64,000 nucleotides of DNA. It comes from Streptomyces sp. CG1 (lineage in GTDB: Bacteria > Actinomycetota > Actinomycetes > Streptomycetales > Streptomycetaceae). The stretch covers positions 9,107,501-9,171,500 of the forward strand of contig NZ_CP163518.1 of assembly GCF_041080625.1 (NCBI RefSeq), written 5' to 3'. The notes beneath the pieces were generated by a model that was not told the DNA's origin, searched no databases, and was given only the letters and a program-made list of their open reading frames with translations. The translations under genes were made by a program, and so were the position numbers. This document shows positions 9,240-16,709 of this stretch, piece after piece; position 1 is the stretch's first letter; the number at the start of each line of letters is the position of its first letter.

Positions 9240-10652
9240 TCAGTGCCCGAAGTCGAACCAGTTCACGTTCACGAAGTCCGCCGGCTGCCCGCTGGAGAAG
9301 GTCAGATAGACGTCGTGGGTGCCCGTCACGGAACTGATATTGGCCGGGACCGTCTGCCACGACTGCCAGCCGCCTGTGTTGCCCACCGCGAAACTGCCGA
9401 TCGGCGTGCTGGTGGGACTGTCCAGACGCACCTGGACCAGACCGCTGACACCGCTCGCGGCCCCGCTGGCGACCCGGCCGTAGAACTGCGTGGCCGGTGT
9501 CGAGCCGAAGTTCACGCCCTTGTACAGCGCCCAGTCACCGTTCGCGATCCAGCCTATGTCCTGGCCGCCGCCGGTGTCGGTGGTGGTCTCGGTGCTCACG
9601 CCGGACTGGCTGTCGTAGGACTCGGCCTGGATGGGGCTGTAGGCGTCGCGGTTGCCGGACGGCGGGGGAGTGGTGCCGCCTCCGCCCGACGACTGCAGGA
9701 CCTGTACGTAGTCCACGACCATCGGATGGCCGGGCTCCGTGGCGCCGGTCGGGCCGCCGCCGAAGGCCGCCGGGAAGCCACCGCCCATCGCCACGTTCAG
9801 GATGACGAAGAAGCCGTGGTTCGTGGCGTTGGCCCAGGTCGTCGCGTCCACCTGGTTCGCCGTCACCGTCTGGTAGTTCACCCCGTCGACGGAGAAGCGG
9901 ATCGCCTCCGGGCTCACCGAGCGGTCCCACTCCATCGTGTAGGTGTGGAAGCCCGACTGGCAGGTGGTGTTCGGACAGGCGGTGGAATTGCCCAGGCCCG
10001 TCGTCTCGTTGCAGGGGCCGCCGGGGCTGGTGCCGCAGTGCATGGTGGCCCACGTCTTGTCCAGGCCGTTGACGTTCTCCATGACGTCCAGCTCGCCGAC
10101 GCCCGGCCAGTTCTGGTAGTTGCCGCGGTACGGCGCGCCCAGCATCCAGAAGGCCGGCCAGTAACCCGCGGCCGCGTCCCCGGTCACGTTCGGCATCTGG
10201 ATCCGGGCCTCCACGCGCAGCTTGCCGCCGACCGGGGGCTGGAAGTCGGTGCGGGTGGTCTCGAGGCGCCCGGACGTCCAGTTGCCGGAGGCGTCGCGGC
10301 GCGGGGTGATGAGCAGATCGCCGTTGCCGTCGAGTGCGACGTTGTTCGTGCCGGACGTCATCGACTCGACCTCGCCGGTGCCCCAGTTCGCGGCACCGCC
10401 CGGATACGAGGTGCCGGTGTCGTACTGCCAGTTGGAGGTGTTGACGCCGGATCCGGCCGCACCGTCGAAGTCGTCCAGGAAGACCTGGGTCCAGCCGGAC
10501 GGCACGCCGGGTGCGGAGGCGCTGGCGGGGAGGGTGGCGGTCGTGGCGGCCGCGGCCGCCAGGCCGAGGGTGGCGAGTACGGCGACGAGGGAGCGACGGA
10601 ACGACCGCCGCCGTCTGTGATCCGCAGGGGGTATACCGGAGGTTTCACTCAT
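9240..10652 (-). CDS. Secreted GH16 endo-beta-1,3-glucanase with C-terminal CBM6
   Basis: Predicted to hydrolyse beta-1,3- or mixed-linked glucan (laminarin, fungal wall or callose) outside the cell. 470 residues: a basic N-terminus and a hydrophobic signal segment (about residues 20-46, ending ASA), a GH16 domain (about 48-310) with the retaining catalytic motif ELDVMENV in GVGELDVMEN (nucleophile and acid/base Glu), a Gly/Thr/Pro linker, and a family 6 carbohydrate-binding module (about 335-470, PIQAESYDSQSGV to VNVNWFDFG). GAGAGG precedes the ATG by 7 nt. It is divergent from the SnoaL-like gene, and a LacI-type operator lies 63 bp upstream. Exact substrate among GH16 enzymes is inferred from the CBM6 association. 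Confidence 0.93.
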   Translation of the reverse strand: MSETSGIPPADHRRRRSFRRSLVAVLATLGLAAAAATTATLPASASAPGVPSGWTQVFLDDFDGAAGSGVNTSNWQYDTGTSYPGGAANWGTGEVESMTSGTNNVALDGNGDLLITPRRDASGNWTSGRLETTRTDFQPPVGGKLRVEARIQMPNVTGDAAAGYWPAFWMLGAPYRGNYQNWPGVGELDVMENVNGLDKTWATMHCGTSPGGPCNETTGLGNSTACPNTTCQSGFHTYTMEWDRSVSPEAIRFSVDGVNYQTVTANQVDATTWANATNHGFFVILNVAMGGGFPAAFGGGPTGATEPGHPMVVDYVQVLQSSGGGGTTPPPSGNRDAYSPIQAESYDSQSGVSTETTTDTGGGQDIGWIANGDWALYKGVNFGSTPATQFYGRVASGAASGVSGLVQVRLDSPTSTPIGSFAVGNTGGWQSWQTVPANISSVTGTHDVYLTFSSGQPADFVNVNWFDFGH

Positions 10653-10714
10653 GGGGTGCCTCTCGGGTACGGAGTGGGGTGCGCGGGTGTGCCTTTGAGG
10701 GTGCCAGGGCTGGC

Positions 10715-10728
10715 TGAGAGCGCTCTCA
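10715..10728. promoter_or_regulatory. LacI-family-type operator upstream of GH16 gene
   Basis: TGAGAGCGCTCTCA is a perfect 14-bp palindrome centred on GCGC, 63 bp upstream of the glucanase start. Its form matches operators of LacI-family sugar repressors in Streptomyces (the CebR box TGGGAGCGCTCCCA is the closest I recall, two mismatches per palindrome). No LacI gene adjoins it, so the repressor would act in trans. A beta-glucan or cello-oligosaccharide signal is inferred. Confidence 0.72.
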
Positions 10729-10772
10729 AAGTGGGCCCAATGTGCTCCCCGCGCCCGCGGTCGTCAAGACTT

Positions 10773-10795
10773 GAAACAAGGAATCTCCTTGTTTC
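10773..10795. promoter_or_regulatory. 10-bp-arm inverted repeat in the GH16 divergent region
   Basis: GAAACAAGGA (10773-10782) and TCCTTGTTTC (10786-10795) are perfect inverted arms around ATC. The site lies 121 bp upstream of GH16 and 114 bp upstream of the SnoaL-like gene. The sequence is AT-rich relative to its surroundings. It could be an operator for either gene; a terminator is unlikely because no gene ends into it. Confidence 0.5.
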
Positions 10796-10908
10796 TCAAC
10801 GGAGTTCACATGGTGAAGCCGACCCTACGACGGCGTCGTGCGGTGGGACGCGCTCCCTCCGCCCTATCGTGGCCCGGTACGGTCATCCCCCCGGACCGAG
10901 GACAGTGC

Positions 10909-11247
10909 ATGAATGGATCTCCGGCGAGTGTCGTCGAAGCGGCCTTCCGGTACTACCTGTCACAGGACCGCGAAGCGGCCCTCCTCCTCTACACCGACGA
11001 CTTCACCTTCACCAGTCCCCAGGACGACCACATCGACAAGGCGACATTCTTCGAGCGCTGCTTCCCCACCGCCGACCGGCTCACCGAGCAGCGCCTGCTG
11101 CACGTCGTCGCCGCGGACGACGAGGTGGTCCTCGTCCAGTACGAGTACGAGCTGGCTGGCGGAGACCGTTACCGCAACATGGAGGCGATCACCGTCCGCG
11201 ACGGTCTCATCCGGGAGGTGCAGGTCTACTTCGGCGGCAAGGTGTGA
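10909..11247 (+). CDS. SnoaL-like / NTF2-fold small protein
   Basis: 112 residues beginning MNGSPASVVEAAFRYYLSQD, with the alternating pattern of the NTF2-like fold: YTDDFTFTSP, ATFFERCFP, EVVLVQYEYEL and REVQVYFGGKV at the end. Such proteins are polyketide cyclases, ester isomerases, stress proteins or ligand binders, so the reaction cannot be assigned. The ATG at 10909 is chosen because GAGGAC lies just upstream and the fold begins there; an in-frame extension reaches back to 10771 but has no family match. Its 3' end overlaps the convergent IclR gene by 22 bp. Confidence 0.8.
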   Translation: MNGSPASVVEAAFRYYLSQDREAALLLYTDDFTFTSPQDDHIDKATFFERCFPTADRLTEQRLLHVVAADDEVVLVQYEYELAGGDRYRNMEAITVRDGLIREVQVYFGGKV

Positions 11248-11990
11248 ACCGGCCGCCAGCCCAGCGCCCGTGAGATGCCCCGGGCGGCCAGTCGTACCGC
11301 CGGGGTCAGCGCCGGCACCTGGGCGGCCTCCTGGGGCACCACCAAGGACACCGCCGCGACCACGTTCCCGTCCGGTCCACGCACCGGTGCCGCCACCGAC
11401 AGCGCGTCCAGCGTGACCTGACGCTCACTCACCGCGACGCCCGAGCGGCGCACTTCGGCGAGAGCGCGCCGCAGCCGCGCCGGATCGGTGATCGTGTACG
11501 GGGTGAAGGCGGGCAGCGGTCCGGCGCAGTACTCCTCCTGCGCGTCCGGGCTGTCGTGCGCGAGGAGGGCGAGGCCGACGCCGGTGGCGTGCAGCGGCCA
11601 GCGCCGGCCGACGCGGATGTGCACGCCCACCGCCGAACGGCCCGACAGCCACTCGACATAGACGACCTCCGCCCCGTCCCGCACCGCCAACTGCACGTTC
11701 TCGTGCGTCGCTTCGTACAGGTCCTCCAGATACGGCAGCGCCAGCTGTCTGAGGCCCAGGCCGCGCGGGGCGAGCGCGGCCACTTCCCACAGCCGCAGCC
11801 CCACGTGGTACACCCCGGACGCATCGCGTTCCAGCGCACCCCACGTGGTCAGGGCGGCCGCCAGGCGGTGTGCGGTGGTCAGGCTGAGCCCGGCCCGGCG
11901 GCTGATGTCCGTCAGCGACAGAGCGGGGTGCTCGTGGTCGAACGCGGCGAGCACGGCCAGCAGCCGGTCGGCCGCGGACCGCTCGCTCAC
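11226..11990 (-). CDS. IclR-family transcriptional regulator
   Basis: 254 residues from the GTG at 11990. An N-terminal winged helix (SLTDISRRAGLSLTTAHRLA) is followed by the IclR effector domain, with VYVEWLSGRSAVGVHIRVG, PLHATGVGLALLAH, GVAVSERQVTLDALSVAAPV and GNVVAAVSLV. A GGGGTGAGG ribosome-binding stretch precedes this GTG by about 5 nt; an earlier in-frame GTG at 12041 would add 17 residues of low similarity. The target is not obvious. IclR regulators often control adjacent catabolic genes, here possibly the SnoaL-like gene or the phosphoesterase. The 3' end overlaps the SnoaL-like gene on the other strand by 22 bp. Confidence 0.88.
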   Translation of the reverse strand: MSERSAADRLLAVLAAFDHEHPALSLTDISRRAGLSLTTAHRLAAALTTWGALERDASGVYHVGLRLWEVAALAPRGLGLRQLALPYLEDLYEATHENVQLAVRDGAEVVYVEWLSGRSAVGVHIRVGRRWPLHATGVGLALLAHDSPDAQEEYCAGPLPAFTPYTITDPARLRRALAEVRRSGVAVSERQVTLDALSVAAPVRGPDGNVVAAVSLVVPQEAAQVPALTPAVRLAARGISRALGWRPVHTLPPK

Positions 11991-12065
11991 GCGCACCTCA
12001 CCCCGTCGCCGTACGTCCAGGCTCGGATCGTAGCCGACCACCGCCGAGGGCCAGGACGCCGTGGT

Positions 12066-12605
12066 TCACCGGCCCCCGGCCACACCGACGAAGACGGGGT
12101 TCGAGTAGGACCAGGTGTCGGCCCATGGGTCGCCGTCGCCGGGCTCGTGCGGGATCGGGCCGGGCGCGGCGAACACCGTGCCCGTGCCGTGCTCGGCGGC
12201 CGGGATGTACCACTCCAGGCCCTGGAAGATCAGCCGGCGCGGGTTCTCGGCGCGGGCCCTGAAGGTCTCCTGGTGCTCCAGCGCGGCGCCGTGGCGGGCG
12301 TGCCCGAAGTCGGCGTGCGCGTTGCAGACCATCCAGTCCAGGCCGTACTCGGCGGCGGCCTTGGCCTGCCGCGAGAACGTGTACTTGGCGTCGTGGCTGT
12401 GGACGGAGTGGACGTGGTGGTCGCCGACGAGGTAGGCGAGCGCCGGGGTGGCCGCCGGGCCGAGGACGAAGACGGCGCCGAACGAGCCTGCGCGGCAGGC
12501 GAGTTGTCGTCGGCAGAGAAGTTGGCGTCGTGACATGCCCTGGGCGTCGAGGCCGGCGGGGGAGGCGGCCGGGTCGGCCCGGACGGGAAGCCGCTGCTCG
12601 GTCAT
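12066..12605 (-). pseudogene. PHP-domain protein with internal deletion
   Basis: The 179-codon frame begins with a Tat-like leader remnant (MSRRQLLCRRQL) and the first metal motif of a PHP phosphoesterase, GDHHVHSVHSHDAKYTFS, then LDWMVCNAHADFGHARHG and GLEWYIPAAEHG. After FAAPG it jumps straight to GDGDPWADTWSYSNPVFV, which in full-length streptomycete homologues (about 500-550 residues, from memory) is the extreme C-terminus. Roughly 350 central residues, including the remaining metal-binding histidines and aspartates, are missing without a frame break. It is therefore an in-frame internal deletion and the product is expected to be inactive. It lies 18 bp downstream of the phosphoesterase gene in the same direction, suggesting a former operon. 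Confidence 0.8.
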
Positions 12606-12623
12606 GGTGCTCCTCGTCAGCGG

Positions 12624-14465
12624 TCAGTGGGTCATGAAGGAGGTCACATGCAGCGCCCGGGAGACGATCCGGATATCGCCGAGCCGTCCGTGCAGGATCT
12701 GGTCGATCTTCCCGCCGTACTGGTAGCCGCCGATCAGCCACGGCTGTCCGGCCGACGCGAGACCGGCCGTGGCGGCGTGCGGATTGCGGACCACCGGGCA
12801 GCCCTGGACGTACATCGTCGTGTGCCGTCCGTCGTTGACCACCGCGACGTGCCACCACGTCTCCCGCGCGGTCTCGTCCCCCCAGTTGGTCAGGAGCGCC
12901 TGCTGGTTCAGCGGCCGGGCCGCCCACTGCGGGCCCGGCCCGTCGGTGATCGACAGGGTGGCGGGCGGCTCGTCCGGATCGTCCGTCGGCCGGCCGACGT
13001 CGCCGTTGCGGCCCGCCCGGCCGACCAGCCCGGACCAGGAGTGGTGGGCGGCGTCCCAGTCGGCGGGCAACCAGTAGAAGGCCTCGATGGTGTAACCGTC
13101 CTCGAGAACGGCCGAGTTGAGGGGCGCGCCGTCGACCGTACGCAGGTAGGCGCCCCGCAGCGGCGACTTGTAGCCCTGGAAATCCAGGCTGCCGTGGGAC
13201 GGCTGGTCGGGGTGGTGGTCCGCCGACCAGCCGAGCGAGCCGCCGCCCACCGAGACCATGGTGAGGTCGTTGCCGTGGCCGGACAGGTCGCGGACCGTGC
13301 CGGAGACGGGTGACTCGAAGCGCCAGTAGGCCACCGTGCCCGGTATCAGCATCCGCGACGCCGGCCGCGCCGGGCGGGCCGGCACCGGGTCGAAGCCGGA
13401 GAAACGGGCTGCGAAGTCGATGCCGACCGAGAAGCGGTCCGCGTCGCCGCTCAGCTCGATCTCCTGCCGCTCCAGCTCGTTGAGCCCCTTCCCCGCCCGG
13501 CCGAGGATCCACGGCGAGACCGTCTCCACGTCGATGACGTCCCGGTCCAGATCGAAGTGGTAGAGGCGGATCATGGCCGCGCCGCCGAAGTAGCGGTTCT
13601 GGTAGTTCGTCAGATGCAGATGCACGTCGTGGCCCGCCGCGTTCTTGCGGACCGCGCGTCCGGCGGGCCAGAAATGGCCGTTGAGGGTGAGGAAGATCTG
13701 ATCGTGGTCGGCGATGAGCCGGTCCCACAGCTGCTGCCCGTAGTCCGACAACGCGTCGTCCCCGGCGACCAGTTCGTGCGTGGTGAGGACGACCGGCGTC
13801 TTCGGATGCCGGGCCAGGACGTCCTTCGCCCAGGCATACCCCTGCGCCGACAGCCGCCAGTCCAGCGCGAGCACCATCCACTCCCGGCCGGCGGCCCTGA
13901 ACAGGTGGTACGTGTGGTAGCCGTCGGCGGAGGCACCGCCGAAAGTCGGCTTGTTCCGGAAGCGCTGCGGACCGAAGGTGTCCAGGTACGGCGTCGGGCC
14001 CCGCTGGTCGTCCGTCGACGACTTGATGTCGTGGTTGCCGGCCAGCACGCTGTAGCCGACGTCGCGCCGGTCGAGGATCCCGAACGCCTCGCCGATCGCC
14101 GCGCATTCCTCCTTGGCGCCGTTCTGGGTGAGGTCGCCCAGGTGGGCCAGGAAGACGACGTTGTCGTCCTTGCCGTGCTCCAGGAGATAGCGCAACGACG
14201 CCTCGAGCGGCGCCGGGTAGATGCTGGGGCCGTCGAACAGGTACTGGGTGTCGGGCATCACCGCGAGCGTGAACCGGCGACTGTCCGCGTCCGGCCGCCG
14301 GCGGCTCCGCTCGGCCGCCTCCCCGACGGCCGCCTCCGCGACGGACGGCAGCGCGGCACCGGCCGTGGCGGCGGCGCCCAGCAGCGCGGTGGCCCTGAGG
14401 AAACTGCGTCTTCCGGCACCGGCCTGCGAGGCTTCGGCCTGGGGGTGCTCATGCGACGTACACAC
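12624..14465 (-). CDS. Tat-exported metallophosphoesterase with LamG-like domain
   Basis: 613 residues. The twin-arginine signal GRRSFLRATALLGAAATAGA (residues about 18-37) predicts export of a folded metalloenzyme. The calcineurin-like phosphoesterase domain (about 60-320) shows the metal motifs MPDTQYLFD, HLGDLTQNG, LAGNHDI and LNGHFWPAG. A C-terminal concanavalin-type (LamG/laminin) module (about 375-600) contains PGTVAYWRFESPVSGTVRDL, YTIEAFYWLP and WWHVAVVNDGRHTTMYV. The GTG at 14465 has GGAG 5 nt upstream. The substrate is unknown; the lectin-like module suggests surface polymers such as teichoic acids or sugar phosphates (inference). The decayed PHP gene follows directly. Confidence 0.88.
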   Translation of the reverse strand: MCTSHEHPQAEASQAGAGRRSFLRATALLGAAATAGAALPSVAEAAVGEAAERSRRRPDADSRRFTLAVMPDTQYLFDGPSIYPAPLEASLRYLLEHGKDDNVVFLAHLGDLTQNGAKEECAAIGEAFGILDRRDVGYSVLAGNHDIKSSTDDQRGPTPYLDTFGPQRFRNKPTFGGASADGYHTYHLFRAAGREWMVLALDWRLSAQGYAWAKDVLARHPKTPVVLTTHELVAGDDALSDYGQQLWDRLIADHDQIFLTLNGHFWPAGRAVRKNAAGHDVHLHLTNYQNRYFGGAAMIRLYHFDLDRDVIDVETVSPWILGRAGKGLNELERQEIELSGDADRFSVGIDFAARFSGFDPVPARPARPASRMLIPGTVAYWRFESPVSGTVRDLSGHGNDLTMVSVGGGSLGWSADHHPDQPSHGSLDFQGYKSPLRGAYLRTVDGAPLNSAVLEDGYTIEAFYWLPADWDAAHHSWSGLVGRAGRNGDVGRPTDDPDEPPATLSITDGPGPQWAARPLNQQALLTNWGDETARETWWHVAVVNDGRHTTMYVQGCPVVRNPHAATAGLASAGQPWLIGGYQYGGKIDQILHGRLGDIRIVSRALHVTSFMTH

Positions 14466-14531
14466 GTGTGCTCCGTGAAGGTGAGGTGACGGGAAAGACA
14501 GAGGCTGAGGAGGGCTTACGGGGCTACGGGG

Positions 14532-15200
14532 TCACAGAACGCGCAGGGTCGGGCTCCGGCGGTGGACACCCGGCGCCCTGTGGCGCTCGGGGAAGGCATC
14601 GGGTTCGTACGACTCCGCGCCCGGCCCTCCCGGTGCCGCGCCGGCGCGGCGGCGCAGGACCGAGACCTGCTGCCGGGGCCCGTCCGGCACGGGCACGGAC
14701 CGAGCCGGGACATCCCTGCGCAGCCGGATCCGCGGCGCGCACAGCTCCGTACCGCGCGGTGCCCACGGCTCGTCCTCGGCCGTCACCACCCGCAGGGTCA
14801 GCCACATCGCACCGCCGTCCACCGGGACCGCGAAGGGCAGGGGTACGGCCGCCGTCTCGCCCGGCCGCAGATCGGGCAGCACGGCCGGAGCGGTGAGGAT
14901 ACGGCCGTCGGCCTGCGCCAGCTCCCAGGCCGCCGCCAGCCAGGCAAGCCCCCGGGCGGGCTGCCGGTTGGTGACGACGATGCCCTCGTGCCGGTGGCAC
15001 CGGATCCGGACCACGTCCTCACCGCCGCATGCCCGGCGGCACCCGGCCGCGCTGACACCGTTGTCGTACAGCCCGGCACCCGCGCGCCCGGCCGGTCTCC
15101 CGTCGCTCACGCGCTGCAGCATCGCGCCACCCCAGAACTCCCAGATGAAGCCGCCCTGAAGGCCCGGGGTGGACTCGATGTCCGCCCAGTGGTGCGACGA
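14532..15200 (-). pseudogene. GH2 beta-galactosidase remnant
   Basis: Reading the minus strand from about 15200 gives HHWADIESTPGLQGGFIWEFW, the conserved end of the GH2 catalytic barrel (LacZ: GGFIWEFWDHG). It continues in the same frame into a LacZ domain-4 type sequence, GIVVTNRQPARGLAWLAAAW, ELAQADGRILTAPAVLP, LRPGETAAVPLPF and AEDEPWAPRGTELCAPRIRLR. Everything upstream (the first 500 or so residues, including the acid/base Glu) and the C-terminal beta-sandwich are absent, and the frame runs into unrelated sequence after RIRLR. About 220 codons remain of an expected 950-1000. An ATG at 15122 opens a frame, but it is only a fragment. It flanks the GH4/GH38 genes, so a larger glycosidase cluster once existed. 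Confidence 0.82.
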
Positions 15201-15314
15201 GCGTGGGCACGGTGGCCGGCCGCTGCGGCACCATGAAGATCAACGGCAGTCGAAGAACCCCACGAAAGCCGGTGCCGAGGTGGTCGTGGCGGGAGTTCCG
15301 GGAAGGGTGCAGAC

Positions 15315-16652
15315 GTGAAGCTCACGATTCTGGGCGGCGGCGGATTCCGCGTGCCGCTCGTGTACGGTGCACTGCTGGCCGACCATGCCGAAGGGCGGGT
15401 CACGGAGGTCGTCCTCCATGACCTGGACGACCGTCGACTGTATGCAGTAGGTCGTGTACTGGATGAACAGGCCGCCGGCATCCCCGACGCGCCCCGGATG
15501 TCCGTCACCACCGACCTCGACGAGGCCCTCGCCGGCGCCGACTTCGTCTTCTCCGCGATCCGCGTCGGCGGCCTGGAAGGCCGGGCGGAGGACGAGCGGG
15601 TGGCGCTCGCCGAGGGCGTACTCGGCCAGGAGACGGTCGGCGCGGGCGGCATCGCCTACGGTCTGCGCACCGTCCCCGTCGCCGTCGACATCGCCCGGCG
15701 CGTGGCCCGCCTCGCCCCCGACGCCTGGGTCATCAACTTCACCAACCCCGCCGGCCTGGTCACCGAGGCCATGTCCCGGCACCTCGGCGACCGCGTCATC
15801 GGCATCTGCGACTCTCCCGTCGGCCTCGGCCGCCGTATCGCCCGTGTCCTCGGCGCCGACCCGAGGCAGGCCTTCGTCGACTACGTCGGCCTCAACCACC
15901 TCGGCTGGGTGCGCGGCCTGCGCGTCGCCGGACGCGACGAACTCCCGCGCCTGCTCGCCGACCCCGCCCTGCTGGGCTCCTTCGAGGAGGGAAGGCTGTT
16001 CGGCGTCGACTGGCTGCAGTCGCTCGGCGCGATCCCCAACGAGTATCTGCACTACTACTACTTCAACCGGGAAGCCGTACACGCCTACCAGCAGGCCGAG
16101 CAGACCCGGGGCGCCTTCCTGCGCGACCAGCAGGCCCGGTTCTACGACGAGGCGCTGCGCACGGACCGGTCCGCACTCCAGGCGTGGGACCGCACCCGCG
16201 CCGAACGCGAGGCCACCTACATGGCCGAGAACCGGGAGAGCGCCGACGCGGGCGAGCGCGAGGCCGACGATCTCTCCGGCGGCTACGAGAAGGTCGCGCT
16301 CGCCCTGATGCGGGCCGTCGCCCGCGACGAGCGGACCACGCTGATCCTCAATGTGCGCAACGGAAACACGCTGTCCGCGCTCGACGGCGATGCGGTGATC
16401 GAGGTCCCCTGCCTGGTTGACGCGGGCGGCGCGCACCCGCTGGCCGTCGCCCCGCTGCCCGGTCATGCCACCGGGCTGGTCTGCTCGGTCAAGGCCGTCG
16501 AGCGGGAGGTGCTCGCCGCCGCCGAGTCCGGCTCCCGGCAGACGGCCGTGAAGGCCTTCGCCCTGCACCCGCTGGTCGACTCGGTCACCGTGGCCCGCAG
16601 GCTGGTCGAGGGCTACACCGAGGTCCATCCTGGCCTGGCGTACCTTAAGTGA
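15315..16652 (+). CDS. GH4 family 6-phospho-beta-glucosidase
   Basis: 445 residues. GH4 enzymes cleave phosphorylated (sometimes unphosphorylated) glycosides by an NAD+- and Mn2+-dependent redox mechanism. The Rossmann start MKLTILGGGGFRVPLVYGAL, the substrate loop VINFTNPAGLVTEAMSRH, the metal cysteine in GICDSPVGLGRR, and YVGLNHLGWVRG (metal His) are all visible. Whether the natural substrate is 6-phospho-beta-glucoside is inferred from overall resemblance to actinobacterial members. The GH38 gene follows 57 bp later, so the two are probably co-transcribed. Codons 40-48 (15436-15460) contain a patch of A/T-ending codons. Confidence 0.92.
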   Translation: MKLTILGGGGFRVPLVYGALLADHAEGRVTEVVLHDLDDRRLYAVGRVLDEQAAGIPDAPRMSVTTDLDEALAGADFVFSAIRVGGLEGRAEDERVALAEGVLGQETVGAGGIAYGLRTVPVAVDIARRVARLAPDAWVINFTNPAGLVTEAMSRHLGDRVIGICDSPVGLGRRIARVLGADPRQAFVDYVGLNHLGWVRGLRVAGRDELPRLLADPALLGSFEEGRLFGVDWLQSLGAIPNEYLHYYYFNREAVHAYQQAEQTRGAFLRDQQARFYDEALRTDRSALQAWDRTRAEREATYMAENRESADAGEREADDLSGGYEKVALALMRAVARDERTTLILNVRNGNTLSALDGDAVIEVPCLVDAGGAHPLAVAPLPGHATGLVCSVKAVEREVLAAAESGSRQTAVKAFALHPLVDSVTVARRLVEGYTEVHPGLAYLK

Positions 16653-16709
16653 GCAGTCTCAGCAAGCGCTTTCCGTCCCTTTGCTCGCCTCTCCCTCCTG
16701 GAGACCGCC

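Noticed and set aside
10771..10908. N-terminal extension of the SnoaL-like gene
   Set aside because: It crosses the inverted repeat and is Arg-rich and not fold-like; the ATG at 10909 has a ribosome-binding site.
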